Below are positions 36,032 to 44,784 of a DNA stretch of 64,000 bases, in pieces. The notes beneath the pieces were generated by a model. It had not been told where the DNA came from, made no database searches, and saw only the letters and a list, made by a program, of their open reading frames with translations. How positions within the stretch are numbered: the first letter of the stretch is position 1; the number at the start of each line of letters is the position of its first letter. The stretch comes from Brevundimonas vesicularis NBRC 12165 (GTDB lineage: Bacteria > Pseudomonadota > Alphaproteobacteria > Caulobacterales > Caulobacteraceae): positions 90,850 through 154,849 of the forward strand of contig NZ_BCWM01000010.1 in the NCBI RefSeq assembly GCF_001592205.1, in the 5' to 3' direction. The position numbers and the translations under genes were made by a program.

Positions 36032-36601
36032 TCAGGCCCGGCCGCCCTGGCTCGACAGCATGGCCGCGTCCACGCCCAGCTGGGCCAGGGCGCGTGTCCA
36101 TTTCGACGTATGTTCGCCATCGAAAATCAGGTCCAGATCGGCGTCGGCGGTCAGCCAGACGTTGTCGGCCAGCTCTTCCTCCAACTGCCCCTCGCCCCAG
36201 CCGGCATAGCCCAGCAGCAGAGCCGAGCGGCGCGGACCGGCGACTTCGTCGGTCATGGCGGCCAGCGCCTCGCGCGTGCCCGTCATAGCCAGACCGTCGC
36301 CGAAGGCCAGGGTGTCGTCGCCGACCGTCCAGTCATCGGTGTGCAGCACGAAGCCGCGCTCGCGCTCGACCGGTCCGCCCATCAGGACCGCGCGACCGAT
36401 GGATTGATCGGGCGCCGGCGCGTCCAGCTTGTCCAGAACCGTCTTCAGATCCACGCCCGGCGCCGGTCGATCCAGCCGCAAGCCCATGGCGTGATCCGGC
36501 CCGTGGGCGCAGATCAGGATGACGGCGTGTTCGAACCGGGCGTCGTCGATCCCGGGCATGGCGACCAGCAGTCGGCCGGTCAGGGTGGAGGCTTCGCTCA
36601 T
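36032..36601 (-). CDS. YqgE/AlgH family protein
   Basis: 189 residues with all UPF0301 landmarks: LTGRLLVAMPGIDDARFEHAVILICAH, then GPVERERGFVLH, LGYAGWGEGQLEEELADNVWL and a C-terminal KWTRALAQLGVD. A cytosolic protein of uncertain function; in some gammaproteobacteria AlgH influences alginate and virulence regulation. Convergent with the outer-membrane protein gene, divergent from the peroxiredoxin gene. Confidence 0.93.
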   Translation of the reverse strand: MSEASTLTGRLLVAMPGIDDARFEHAVILICAHGPDHAMGLRLDRPAPGVDLKTVLDKLDAPAPDQSIGRAVLMGGPVERERGFVLHTDDWTVGDDTLAFGDGLAMTGTREALAAMTDEVAGPRRSALLLGYAGWGEGQLEEELADNVWLTADADLDLIFDGEHTSKWTRALAQLGVDAAMLSSQGGRA

Positions 36602-36730
36602 GATCCTGGCATCATCCGTCCGGAAAGCGGCGCAAGCAAGCCGAACCGGCGCTTGCGGTGTCGCCCGTGGTGTCTATGTGTCGCACACGGCCGTTCCAAC
36701 GCGCCGGCCTCAAACCTCAGCGAGACAGAC

Positions 36731-37216
<486 letters not shown>

Positions 37217-37224
37217 TGCTTGTC

Positions 37225-37260
37225 GATCCGGGCTATCGCTTCGCTGCTTGAGCCCGGATC
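37225..37260 (+). repeat. palindromic repeat copy 4 between peroxiredoxin and vsr
   Basis: GATCCGGGCT (37225-37234) and AGCCCGGATC (37251-37260) form a perfect 10-bp stem. On the minus strand it reads GGGCTCAAGCAGCGAAGCG then ATAGCCC, sharing GCTCAAGCAGC and GCGATAGC with copy 1. It may end the peroxiredoxin transcript. The vsr start is 8 bases beyond. Confidence 0.6.
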
Positions 37261-37267
37261 GAAGTTG

Positions 37268-37696
37268 ATGACGGATGTGTTCAGCCCCGAGAAGCGCAGC
37301 GCCGTGATGCGTCGCGTGAAGGGGCGGGACACGTCGCCGGAACTGGCCGTGCGCAGGATCCTGCGTGCGGCCGGGATCGGCTATCGGCTGGGCGGCACGG
37401 GTCTGCCGGGCCGTCCGGATGTGGTGATGAAGGGCCGCAAGGTCGCCCTGTTCGTCCACGGCTGCTTCTGGCACGGCCATGATTGCGCCCGTGGATCACG
37501 CCAGCCCAAGACCAACGCCGATTACTGGATCGCCAAGATCAGCCGAAACCGCGTGCGCGACGCCGCCGCTGGTCAGGCGCTGGAGGCGTCAGGCTGGCGT
37601 GTGGTCGTGGTCTGGGAATGCGAGATGAAACAGCCTGATTTCGCCGCGCGTCTGATCGCGACCGTCCGGGGTCAGGCGGCCTCGGTCGCGGCCTGA
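37268..37696 (+). CDS. vsr: very short patch repair (Vsr) endonuclease
   Basis: 142 residues. Nicks DNA 5' to T:G mismatches arising from deaminated 5-methylcytosine. FSPEKRSAVMRRVKGRDTSP is the hallmark N-terminus. Catalytic Asp 51 (GRPD), His 64 and His 69, and zinc ligands Cys 66, His 71 and Cys 73 (FVHGCFWHGHDC) fall at the same numbers I recall for E. coli Vsr; a further Cys is at 118. The ATG at 37268 is preferred, since upstream codons run through the repeat. No C5-cytosine methylase gene lies in this window. The 3' end overlaps the hybrid kinase gene by 25 bases. Confidence 0.93.
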   Translation: MTDVFSPEKRSAVMRRVKGRDTSPELAVRRILRAAGIGYRLGGTGLPGRPDVVMKGRKVALFVHGCFWHGHDCARGSRQPKTNADYWIAKISRNRVRDAAAGQALEASGWRVVVVWECEMKQPDFAARLIATVRGQAASVAA

Positions 37697-39558
37697 GCGG
37701 CGGTGTCGTTCAGGACGTGCTGTAAGGCGCCGATCAGGGCGGGCGGCGTCAGGGGCTTGGAGACGAAATAGGCCATGCCGGCCGCCTGACAGGCCGCGAC
37801 GTCCTCGGGCGCGGTGTCGGCGGTGACGGCGACGACCGGGGTGGCGGCGTTGGGTCCGCCGCCGGCGCGCAGGCGACGCGTCGTCTCGCGCCCGTCCAAC
37901 TCGGGCATCCGGACATCCATGAAGATGACGTCGAACACCGCCTCCTGACAGCGTTCCAGCGCGATCATGCCGTCGGCGGCGGTGGTGATCTCGCAGCCCA
38001 GCGGTTGAAGGATCAGCTGCACGGCGCGGCGGTTGATGTCGTGGTCGTCCACCACCAGCAGGCGCAGCGGCTGGTCTTCGGCCTCGTCGGTGACCGCAGG
38101 CGTCGCGACGACCGGCTCGGGCTCAAGCGGGGACGCAGGGGCGACGGATGCGGGCTGGGGCGTGGGCGCGACTGAGGGCGAAAGCGAGCGGGCGATGTCC
38201 AGGCGGCTTTGGTCGACGACCTCGACGATCTGAGCCGCCTCGTCTCCGCGCGGCAGGATCAGCGAGACGGTGAAGCGCGAGCCCTGACCCGGCGCGCTGC
38301 GGACCGTCAGTCGGCCGCCCATCAGGTCGATCAGATTGCGGCTGATCGCCAGCCCCAGGCCCGAGCCGCCGTAGCGGGCGGAGACGCCGTCGGCGGTCTG
38401 ATCGAACGGGGTGAACAGGCGGGCCAGTTGATCGCTCGTCATGCCCGGACCCGTGTCCACGATCTCGAACAGCAGGGCGTAGCCAGACGGCTCCTCGGGC
38501 CAGGCCTGGACGCGCAGGGTGATCTGGCCCTGCTCGGTGAACTTCATGGCGTTGGACATCAGGTTGTTCAGCACCTGACGGATGCGCATGACGTCGCCCT
38601 TGACGTGGCGCGGCATGGCCGAGGCGCCCTCGATGCGCAGCTTCAGCCCCTTGGCGTCGGCGACGCCGCGCCACAGCATCAGGGTCTGGGCCAGCATTTG
38701 CCGCAGGTCGAAATCCTTGGCCTCGACCGTCATCCGCCCGGCGCCGATCCGGGTGTGGTCCAGCAGGTCGTCCAGCAGGGCCTTCATCATCAGGCCGGCG
38801 TCGGTGATCAGATTGGCGCTGTTGCGCGACTGGGCGTCGGGCGTACGCAGCTCGGCGGCGCCGGCCAGGATCGCGCCGATCGGGGTGCGCAGGTCATGGC
38901 CGATGGCGGCCAGGAAGGTGGTGTGGTCGGCCAGGCTGCGCTCGGCCTTGAGGCGGGATTCCTCAGCCAAGGCATGGGCGCGAATGACGGTGACGCTGGC
39001 CTCGACCATGCGCTGACCGGTGATGGCGACATAGAAGGTGAACAGCACCACGGCCGCTGCGGCCGACATGACCAGCGGGCCGGGGGCGTGCAGCGCATAG
39101 ACAAAGAAGGGGGTCGCCAGCAGGAAGCCGACCTGGGGCGTGAGGCCGGCGATCATCACGGCTTGGCATCGGGTGGCGTTCACGATCGCCGTCAGCATGA
39201 CCGCGGTCAGCATCAGGACCGCACAGACGCCGCCAAACGCGCCGCCGATCCACCAGAGGACCAGGGAAAGCGAGGAGAAGACCGTCGAATTCGCGAAGAC
39301 GACGGCCAGGATCGCCAGCTTGCGGCCCGTGGAAAGCTCGTCTGGACTTTTCAGGATCGGTCGATAGACGACCACCTCCATGGCCTGGACCGCCATATAC
39401 AGGACGACCCAGCCGAGGGTGAAACGCACCCCGACCATCGGGGTCACCACCAGGGCGACAGCCGCCGCCGCCACGACCCGTTGTACCGCAGCGCCCGAGC
39501 GTTGGCGAACGGCGGCGGTCCAGCTGCTTTCAGCGATATCGACGGCGGTCGATTTCAT
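37672..39558 (-). CDS. membrane hybrid sensor histidine kinase with C-terminal receiver
   Basis: 628 residues. Six hydrophobic helices fill residues about 27-185 with no obvious periplasmic domain. HisKA follows (AAIGHDLRTPIGAIL, His phosphosite), then HATPase (NNLMSNAMKF, DTGPGM, GGSGLGLAIS). A Pro/Ala/Glu-rich linker (about 465-500) leads to a receiver domain with phospho-acceptor Asp in FMDVRMPELDG and a late Lys (FVSKPLTPP). The signal and downstream partner are unknown. Its stop overlaps vsr convergently. Confidence 0.92.
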   Translation of the reverse strand: MKSTAVDIAESSWTAAVRQRSGAAVQRVVAAAAVALVVTPMVGVRFTLGWVVLYMAVQAMEVVVYRPILKSPDELSTGRKLAILAVVFANSTVFSSLSLVLWWIGGAFGGVCAVLMLTAVMLTAIVNATRCQAVMIAGLTPQVGFLLATPFFVYALHAPGPLVMSAAAAVVLFTFYVAITGQRMVEASVTVIRAHALAEESRLKAERSLADHTTFLAAIGHDLRTPIGAILAGAAELRTPDAQSRNSANLITDAGLMMKALLDDLLDHTRIGAGRMTVEAKDFDLRQMLAQTLMLWRGVADAKGLKLRIEGASAMPRHVKGDVMRIRQVLNNLMSNAMKFTEQGQITLRVQAWPEEPSGYALLFEIVDTGPGMTSDQLARLFTPFDQTADGVSARYGGSGLGLAISRNLIDLMGGRLTVRSAPGQGSRFTVSLILPRGDEAAQIVEVVDQSRLDIARSLSPSVAPTPQPASVAPASPLEPEPVVATPAVTDEAEDQPLRLLVVDDHDINRRAVQLILQPLGCEITTAADGMIALERCQEAVFDVIFMDVRMPELDGRETTRRLRAGGGPNAATPVVAVTADTAPEDVAACQAAGMAYFVSKPLTPPALIGALQHVLNDTAAQAATEAA

Positions 39559-39628
39559 TCAGGCTCTCGAATGACGAACGCAGGTCGCTCGCATCGGTCA
39601 CCCTAGACGTGTCGACACTAACGCTCCG

Positions 39629-40675
39629 TCAACGGGGCGCGCCGACCGCGTCTGTTACTGCGGAAAAACCGTCGGCGCGCAGCCGAGCGGCCAGGTCACG
39701 CTTGATGCGGGCGACCAGGCCGGGCCCCTCGTAGATCAGGGCGGAATAAATCTGGACCGCCGATGCGCCAAGCCGGATGCGGGCATAGGCCTCGGCGCCG
39801 CTGTCGATGCCCCCGACGGCGATCAGGGGCAGGCGGCCGGCCGCCGCCTCGGCCGCCGCGCGCAGGGCCTTTGCCGCGAAGGGACGGATGGGCGCGCCGG
39901 ACAGGCCGCCGGTTTCGTACGCGTCCTGCGAGCGTAGCCTCTCGGGACGTTCCAGCGTGGTGTTGGAAACGATCAGGCCGTCGATCCGATGGGCCAGCGA
40001 CGCCTCGACGATCATGCAGATCTCTTCGGCGATCAGATCGGGCGCGATCTTCAAAAAGACCGGCACGCGGTCAGGCGCGACAGCCGGACGGGCGGCGTCG
40101 ATACGGCCCAAAAGGTCGTCCAACTGCTCGCGGCCCTGAAGTGCGCGCAGGCCCGGCGTATTGGGCGAGGAGATATTGACGGTGAAGTAGGCGGCGCGGC
40201 AGGCGAGGCGTTGCAGACCGGCGACATAGTCAGCCGCCTTGTCCTCGGTGTCCTTGTTGGCCCCCAGATTTGCGCCGACGACGACGCCCGTCGGGCGCTG
40301 GTCCAGCCGCTCGGCGAAGGCGTCTAGCCCGGCGTTGTTGAACCCCATCCGGTTGATGATGGCCCGGTCCTCGCTGAGGCGGAACAGGCGCGGCTTGGGA
40401 TTGCCGGGCTGTGGCCGGGGCGTGACCGAGCCGCATTCGACGAAGCCGAAGCCGAGGCGCGACAGGCCGCGCAAGGCCTCGCCGTTCTTGTCCAGACCGG
40501 CGGCCAGACCGACCGGATTGGGCAGGTCCAGCCCCGCCAGCCGTGTTCTCAGGATCGGATCGTCCGCAGGCGGCGTCGGCAATGGGGCCAGCGCCAGCCC
40601 CTTGATCGCCAGCTGGTGCGCCTGCTCCGGATCGAGCCGGCGCAGCACGGCGGCGCCAAGATCGGTCAGGCTCAT
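39629..40675 (-). CDS. pyrD: dihydroorotate dehydrogenase (quinone), class 2
   Basis: 348 residues. Oxidises dihydroorotate to orotate in pyrimidine synthesis, passing electrons to ubiquinone at the membrane. NPVGLAAGLDKNGEAL, VECGSVTPRPQPGNPKPRLFRL, NRMGFNN and NISSPNTPGLRALQ are the FMN/substrate signatures; the Ser in NISSPNTPG is the class 2 catalytic base. The N-terminal helices (about 5-35) are the membrane-associating part. Start overlaps the DUF952 stop (ATGA). Confidence 0.96.
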   Translation of the reverse strand: MSLTDLGAAVLRRLDPEQAHQLAIKGLALAPLPTPPADDPILRTRLAGLDLPNPVGLAAGLDKNGEALRGLSRLGFGFVECGSVTPRPQPGNPKPRLFRLSEDRAIINRMGFNNAGLDAFAERLDQRPTGVVVGANLGANKDTEDKAADYVAGLQRLACRAAYFTVNISSPNTPGLRALQGREQLDDLLGRIDAARPAVAPDRVPVFLKIAPDLIAEEICMIVEASLAHRIDGLIVSNTTLERPERLRSQDAYETGGLSGAPIRPFAAKALRAAAEAAAGRLPLIAVGGIDSGAEAYARIRLGASAVQIYSALIYEGPGLVARIKRDLAARLRADGFSAVTDAVGAPR

Positions 40676-41016
40676 GCGCCGTCCTCGAACGCCATCTCGC
40701 CGTTGGCCGTGACCGAGAAGGCGCGCGAGGCCGTCACGGCGACGACGGGCAGGGGGGCATAAAGATGCGGAAACAGATCGCCGCCGCGCGACGGCTCCCA
40801 GATCAGGTCGGCGCCGAAACCGCTGAGATCGACGGTCAGCAGCAACAGATCACCACGTCCGGCGAAGTGCCGTCGCGCGGTCTCGGCCAATTGCGCCTCG
40901 GTCGACATGTGGATGTAGCCGTCGGCCAGATCGACGGGCGCGCCGTCGTATCGACCTTCGGCGACGGCGGCGCGCCATTCGGCGGCGTCGACGATCTTGT
41001 AGGCTATGTCGGTCAT
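40672..41016 (-). CDS. DUF952 family protein
   Basis: 114 residues: AYKIVDAAEWRAAVAEGRYDG, DLADGYIHMSTEAQLAETARRHF, LIWEPSRGGDLFPHLYAPLP. The HMST and FPHLY segments define DUF952, a small alpha/beta fold without assigned activity, thought to be related to ADP-ribosyltransferase-like folds. Sits between SixA and PyrD genes, overlapping both (ATGA junctions at 40672-40675 and 41013-41016), so it is part of a coupled operon. Confidence 0.9.
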   Translation of the reverse strand: MTDIAYKIVDAAEWRAAVAEGRYDGAPVDLADGYIHMSTEAQLAETARRHFAGRGDLLLLTVDLSGFGADLIWEPSRGGDLFPHLYAPLPVVAVTASRAFSVTANGEMAFEDGA

Positions 41017-41534
41017 TCTGATGGCGCGCCCAGCGACCGCGGCGTCAGGAAGCCTTCGTAGGTGCAGCGCCCCGCGACATCGACGCTGAACAGGGCGGCG
41101 GCGCCGGTCGGGAAGCCGGCCGACAGCTTGTCCACCACCGCCGGCGAGGCGGCGCTTTCGATCAGGTATTCGGCGGCCAGCACGTGGACGCCCGGATTGT
41201 GGGCCAGGATTAGCAGGCAGCCGGCCTCGTCCTCGCTGGTCTCGACGAAGCGGCGGATCACGTCGGAGGGCGCGTTGTAGAGGGCGTCCTCGTCGCGGAC
41301 TTCCACATCGCCGAAGGCGTCGTGCATCTGCTCCCAGGTCTGGCGGGTGCGCACGGCGGTGGACACCAGCGCCAGGTCCGGCTTCAGGCCCCGCTCGGCC
41401 AGGGCGCGCCCCATCAGCAGGGCCTCGGCGCGGCCGGCGGCGGACAGGGGACGGGCCTCATCGCCGCCGGAGGGGGCGGAGGCTTCGGCCTGGGCGTGCC
41501 GCATCAGGATCAGTCGGTGCATGATCTTCGCCAT
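41013..41534 (-). CDS. SixA-type histidine phosphatase
   Basis: 173 residues. Phosphoglycerate-mutase-like histidine phosphatase: LILMRHAQAEA (catalytic RHG/RHA His), RPLSAAGRAEAL, LVSTAVRTRQTWE and LILAHNPGV (second His). SixA proteins dephosphorylate phosphohistidine, in E. coli on phosphotransferase/ArcB-type targets. The start is either ATG 41534 or ATG 41522 (MHRLILMRH); the first is listed. The stop overlaps the DUF952 start. Confidence 0.9.
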   Translation of the reverse strand: MAKIMHRLILMRHAQAEASAPSGGDEARPLSAAGRAEALLMGRALAERGLKPDLALVSTAVRTRQTWEQMHDAFGDVEVRDEDALYNAPSDVIRRFVETSEDEAGCLLILAHNPGVHVLAAEYLIESAASPAVVDKLSAGFPTGAAALFSVDVAGRCTYEGFLTPRSLGAPSE

Positions 41535-41582
41535 AGGGCGGTTTCGTCCCGCCCGCCAGATGGGCCGGCGGTCAACTCGGCG

Positions 41583-42326
41583 TCAGTCGCGATGTTCGCC
41601 ACGCGAAGAGACGGAGGCGGCGGGTTGGGGCGCCAGGACGGGGGCGGCGACGCGCTGGGCATGGCCGCTGGGGCGGATGCGGGCATAGCTGTGGCGCGAG
41701 GCCTCTAGCAGGATCAGCCCGGCGGTTCCGGGAAAGACCCGGCGCCCGACCTGTTCGAATCCTTCGGCCAGGGGCAGCATCGGCCCCCAAGGCGGTACAT
41801 ACAGGGTTTGGGACCAGGCCATCGGCTCCAGCCCGACATCGCGCACCAACCGTTCCAACTGGCGCCGGGTGAAGGGGCGGCCGTGACCAAAGGGGGTGTT
41901 GTCCGCCCGCGCCCACAGGCCGCCGCGCGCCGCCGCCGCCAGGATGATGCGCCCGGTCGGTGAAAGCGCGCGCACGGCTTCCAGTAGCAGGGCGGCGGGG
42001 TCGTCGGCCTCTTCCAGGGCGTGAACCAGCAGGATGCGGTCGAACGCTCCGGCGGGGAAGGGCAGGCGGCGATCATCCACCAGCAGGGTGCGGTTGCGAC
42101 CGACCGTCGGCCAATGCTCGACGCCTTGCCCGCCCGGCATGGCCGCGACGACGCGCCGCGCGCCGACGAAGGCGTCCAGCCAAGGGGTGGCGTAACCGAC
42201 GCCCAGCACGTCGCAGTCGGTCGCCTCGCCCCAGGCGTCGTCCAGCCGTCGCGCCACCAGCCGTCGCGCCAGCGCCCCGGTCGGCTCGCCGTAGAAGGTT
42301 CGAAGCTCGTCGATGCTGCGCCGCAT
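41583..42326 (-). CDS. class I SAM-dependent methyltransferase-like protein
   Basis: 247 residues. A methyltransferase-11-like core: VLGVGYATPWLD in place of the usual glycine-rich loop, PFPAGAFDRILLVHALEEADDP as motif II/III and LSPTGRIILAAAARGGLWAR further on. The glycine loop (GVGYATP) is degenerate relative to ExGxGxG, so the SAM site may be altered. Divergent from gloB with 46 bases between, a pairing seen in other alphaproteobacteria. The C-terminal 30 residues look disordered. Substrate unknown. Confidence 0.85.
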   Translation of the reverse strand: MRRSIDELRTFYGEPTGALARRLVARRLDDAWGEATDCDVLGVGYATPWLDAFVGARRVVAAMPGGQGVEHWPTVGRNRTLLVDDRRLPFPAGAFDRILLVHALEEADDPAALLLEAVRALSPTGRIILAAAARGGLWARADNTPFGHGRPFTRRQLERLVRDVGLEPMAWSQTLYVPPWGPMLPLAEGFEQVGRRVFPGTAGLILLEASRHSYARIRPSGHAQRVAAPVLAPQPAASVSSRGEHRD

Positions 42327-42372
42327 GGCCCCACTATAGGCCTGTCGGCGGCCCTGCTGCTAGGATGGGCGC

Positions 42373-43101
42373 ATGACCCTGGATGTGCATCTGTTTCCCT
42401 GCCGCGCCGACAACTACGGCTTCCTGATCCGCGATGCGGCGACCGGCGTGGTCGCGGCGGTCGATACGCCCGATGCAGCGCGCATTCTGGAGGAGCTGGA
42501 AGGCTTGGGCTGGGGGCGTCTGGACCTGATCCTGAACACCCACTGGCACCCCGATCACACAGAGGGCAACGCGCGGCTGAAGGCCGACTGGGCTTGCGAG
42601 ATCGTCGGGCCGGAAGAGGTGCGCAAGGTCGCGCCGCTGGACCGCGTGGTCGCGGACGGCGATGTGGTGATGGTGGGCGAGACGCGGTTCGAGGTCACCG
42701 AAACGCCCGGCCATACGCTGGGCCATGTGGTGTTTCATGCGCCGGGGGACGATCTGGCCTTTACCGGCGACACCCTGTTCGCCCTGGGCTGCGGCCGGTT
42801 GTTCGAAGGCACGCCCGAGCAGATGTTCGACAGCCTGCAGCGGCTGAAGGTCTGGCCCGACCAGACCGTGATCTGGTGTGCGCACGAATATACGGCGTCG
42901 AACGCGCGCTTCACCGTGAGCCTGGATGACCGGCCAGAGGTCGCCGCCCATGCCGAGGCGATCTTCGCGGCGCGCGCGCGGGGCGAACCGACCGTGCCGA
43001 CGACGCTGGGGGTGGAGAAGCGGTTCAATCCGTTCCTGACCGCCACGGATGCGGATCAGTTCGCCGCGCGCCGGGCGGCCAAGGACAGCTTCCAGGGCTA
43101 G
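42373..43101 (+). CDS. gloB: hydroxyacylglutathione hydrolase (glyoxalase II)
   Basis: 242 residues. Hydrolyses S-lactoylglutathione to lactate and glutathione in methylglyoxal detoxification. The di-metal motif THWHPDH is at 56-62. TPGHTLGHVVFH, FTGDTLFALGCGRLFEGTPEQM and CAHEYTASNARF are the family signatures, and the C-terminal glutathione-binding part (KRFNPFL) is present. Convergent with the DUF4908-like gene, whose stop overlaps by 4 bases. gshA in the same window supplies its cofactor pathway. Confidence 0.96.
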   Translation: MTLDVHLFPCRADNYGFLIRDAATGVVAAVDTPDAARILEELEGLGWGRLDLILNTHWHPDHTEGNARLKADWACEIVGPEEVRKVAPLDRVVADGDVVMVGETRFEVTETPGHTLGHVVFHAPGDDLAFTGDTLFALGCGRLFEGTPEQMFDSLQRLKVWPDQTVIWCAHEYTASNARFTVSLDDRPEVAAHAEAIFAARARGEPTVPTTLGVEKRFNPFLTATDADQFAARRAAKDSFQG

Positions 43102-43865
43102 CGGTTCAGGGCGTCCCCGCCCACGACCCGCACGATGCGGGCCGAAGACGGGCGGCCGGCGATGCCGGCGTCGGCGTCGATGACGATCCGCAGCGTGCCC
43201 TGGACCAGGCTGACGCCGGGACGCCCCTGATCCGACACGACAACACGGCGCACCCGCTCGACCTGGGCGCGCAGGTTGGAAGACCGCGCCATGCGCACAA
43301 TGGCGTCGCTGGCGGCCGAGACGGTGTCGGCGGCGACCTGTTCAGAGCCGGGCTGAATGTCCACGTCGATGACGATCAGCCTGCCCATCGCCTGGCTGGC
43401 GCGGTAGCTCTGGCGCATGAAGTAGTCGACCAGCTGGGCGCCGGTCATGGCCGCGCCGGCCAAGCCCTGCGCCTCGCCGACGCGCGAGGCGGGCGAGCCT
43501 TGCGGGGCGGCGGTCGTGTAAAGGGTGATCGCGCCGTCGGGCGTAACCTTCAGCACCTGATCGCCATTGTCGTTGCGATAGATGATGTCGCCGCGCGGCG
43601 CGGGCGTCGGCCGCAAGACCCAGATTTCGGTCGACCGTTCCAGCCGCATCAGCGGCCGCGACCCGGAGGTGTCAAGGATGAACCCCTGGCCGCTGCTGCT
43701 GACGTAGCGGGCGGTCGGCGGCACGGTCCGGCGGGACTGGGCCTGGCTTTCGGTCGGGACGACCACGGGCGCGGCGACGCCCACGCCGATGACCGCGATG
43801 GCGGCGACCGCCATCGCGGTCACGCGTGGCGATTTTTTCGCCCTGACCGATCCCAACAACTTCAT
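43098..43865 (-). CDS. exported DUF4908-like protein
   Basis: 255 residues. A positively charged start MKLLGSVRAKKSPRVTAMAV leads to a hydrophobic signal sequence (AVAAIAVIGVGVAAPVVV) with cleavage expected near ESQAQ. The mature domain has beta-rich segments (GFILDTSGSRPLMRLERSTEIWVLRP; YRNDNGDQVLKVTPDGAITLY). I believe it matches the DUF4908 family typical of Caulobacterales, but this is from memory. Function unknown. Convergent with gloB, upstream neighbour phaB on the same strand reads toward it. Confidence 0.7.
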   Translation of the reverse strand: MKLLGSVRAKKSPRVTAMAVAAIAVIGVGVAAPVVVPTESQAQSRRTVPPTARYVSSSGQGFILDTSGSRPLMRLERSTEIWVLRPTPAPRGDIIYRNDNGDQVLKVTPDGAITLYTTAAPQGSPASRVGEAQGLAGAAMTGAQLVDYFMRQSYRASQAMGRLIVIDVDIQPGSEQVAADTVSAASDAIVRMARSSNLRAQVERVRRVVVSDQGRPGVSLVQGTLRIVIDADAGIAGRPSSARIVRVVGGDALNR

Positions 43866-43914
43866 GACAGACTTGATGAAACCCGCGCGCGGCGGATTTT
43901 GGGCGAAGCCCGCC

Positions 43915-44640
43915 TCAACCCACCAGGTACTGACCGCCGTTCAGCGACAGTGTGCAGCCTGTGACATATCCGGCACGCTCGCCCACCAGCCAGGACACCA
44001 TGTCGGCGATCTCCTCGCCCTTGCCCAGGCGGCCGACGGGAATGTGGCTGATGATGCCCTCCAGCACCTTGGGGTCCATGGCGCCGACCATTTCGGTGTC
44101 GATATAGCCCGGCGCGATGCAGTTCACGGTCACGCCCTTGCGCGCATTTTCCAGCGCCAGCGCCTTGGTGAAGCCGATCATCCCGGCCTTGGCGGCGGAA
44201 TAATTGGTCTGGCCGATCTGACCCTTCTGACCGTTGATCGAGGAAATGTTGACGATGCGCCCGTGGCCCCGGTCGCGCATGCCGTTGATGACCTGGCGCG
44301 TCATGTTGAAGACGCTGTCCATGTTGACGCGGATCACGTCGGACCACTGGTCGTGACTCATCTTGTGGAAGAAGCCGTCGCGGGTGATGCCGGCGTTGTT
44401 GACCAGGATGTCGATGGGGCCGAGCTGTTCCTCGACCTCCTTCACCGCGCGGGCGCAGTCGTCGAAGCTGCCGACGTTGCCCTTCACCACCATGACGTCC
44501 AGCGCATCGGCGATGGCCTTGGCCGCCTCGTCGTTGCCGGAATAGCCGGCGGCGACCTTGAAGCCGTCCTCATGCAGGCGCTGAACGATCGCCTTGCCGA
44601 TGCCCCGGGTCCCGCCCGTCACGAAAGCTACGCGCGCCAT
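43915..44640 (-). CDS. phaB: acetoacetyl-CoA reductase
   Basis: 241 residues, short-chain dehydrogenase. Reduces acetoacetyl-CoA to (R)-3-hydroxybutyryl-CoA with NADPH for polyhydroxybutyrate synthesis. The nucleotide loop TGGTRGIG (8-15), NNAG, the Ser-Tyr-Lys catalytic set (NISSINGQKGQIGQTNYSAAK split over two motifs) and PGYIDTEMV are characteristic of PhaB more than FabG. No phaA or phaC is next to it, so the pathway is dispersed. Confidence 0.92.
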   Translation of the reverse strand: MARVAFVTGGTRGIGKAIVQRLHEDGFKVAAGYSGNDEAAKAIADALDVMVVKGNVGSFDDCARAVKEVEEQLGPIDILVNNAGITRDGFFHKMSHDQWSDVIRVNMDSVFNMTRQVINGMRDRGHGRIVNISSINGQKGQIGQTNYSAAKAGMIGFTKALALENARKGVTVNCIAPGYIDTEMVGAMDPKVLEGIISHIPVGRLGKGEEIADMVSWLVGERAGYVTGCTLSLNGGQYLVG

Positions 44641-44730
44641 ATCGTCTCCTGTCCCTGTGCAGACCCTTCAGAAGGCCTTGTCGCGGTTCAGGATTAACGT
44701 GCGAGCGCTAGCGCGCAAGGCGAGAATCTG

Positions 44731-44761
44731 ACGCGACGGAAGTTTCATGCCTCCGTCGCGT
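44731..44761 (-). terminator. terminator after the alcohol dehydrogenase gene
   Basis: ACGCGACGGA (44731-44740) pairs with TCCGTCGCGT (44752-44761) over an 11-base loop, 24 bases after the minus-strand dehydrogenase stop. There is no long T-run on the minus side; TTTCGTT follows on the plus side. Confidence 0.6.
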
Positions 44762-44784
44762 TTCGTTGATCTTCGCCCCGGCGA

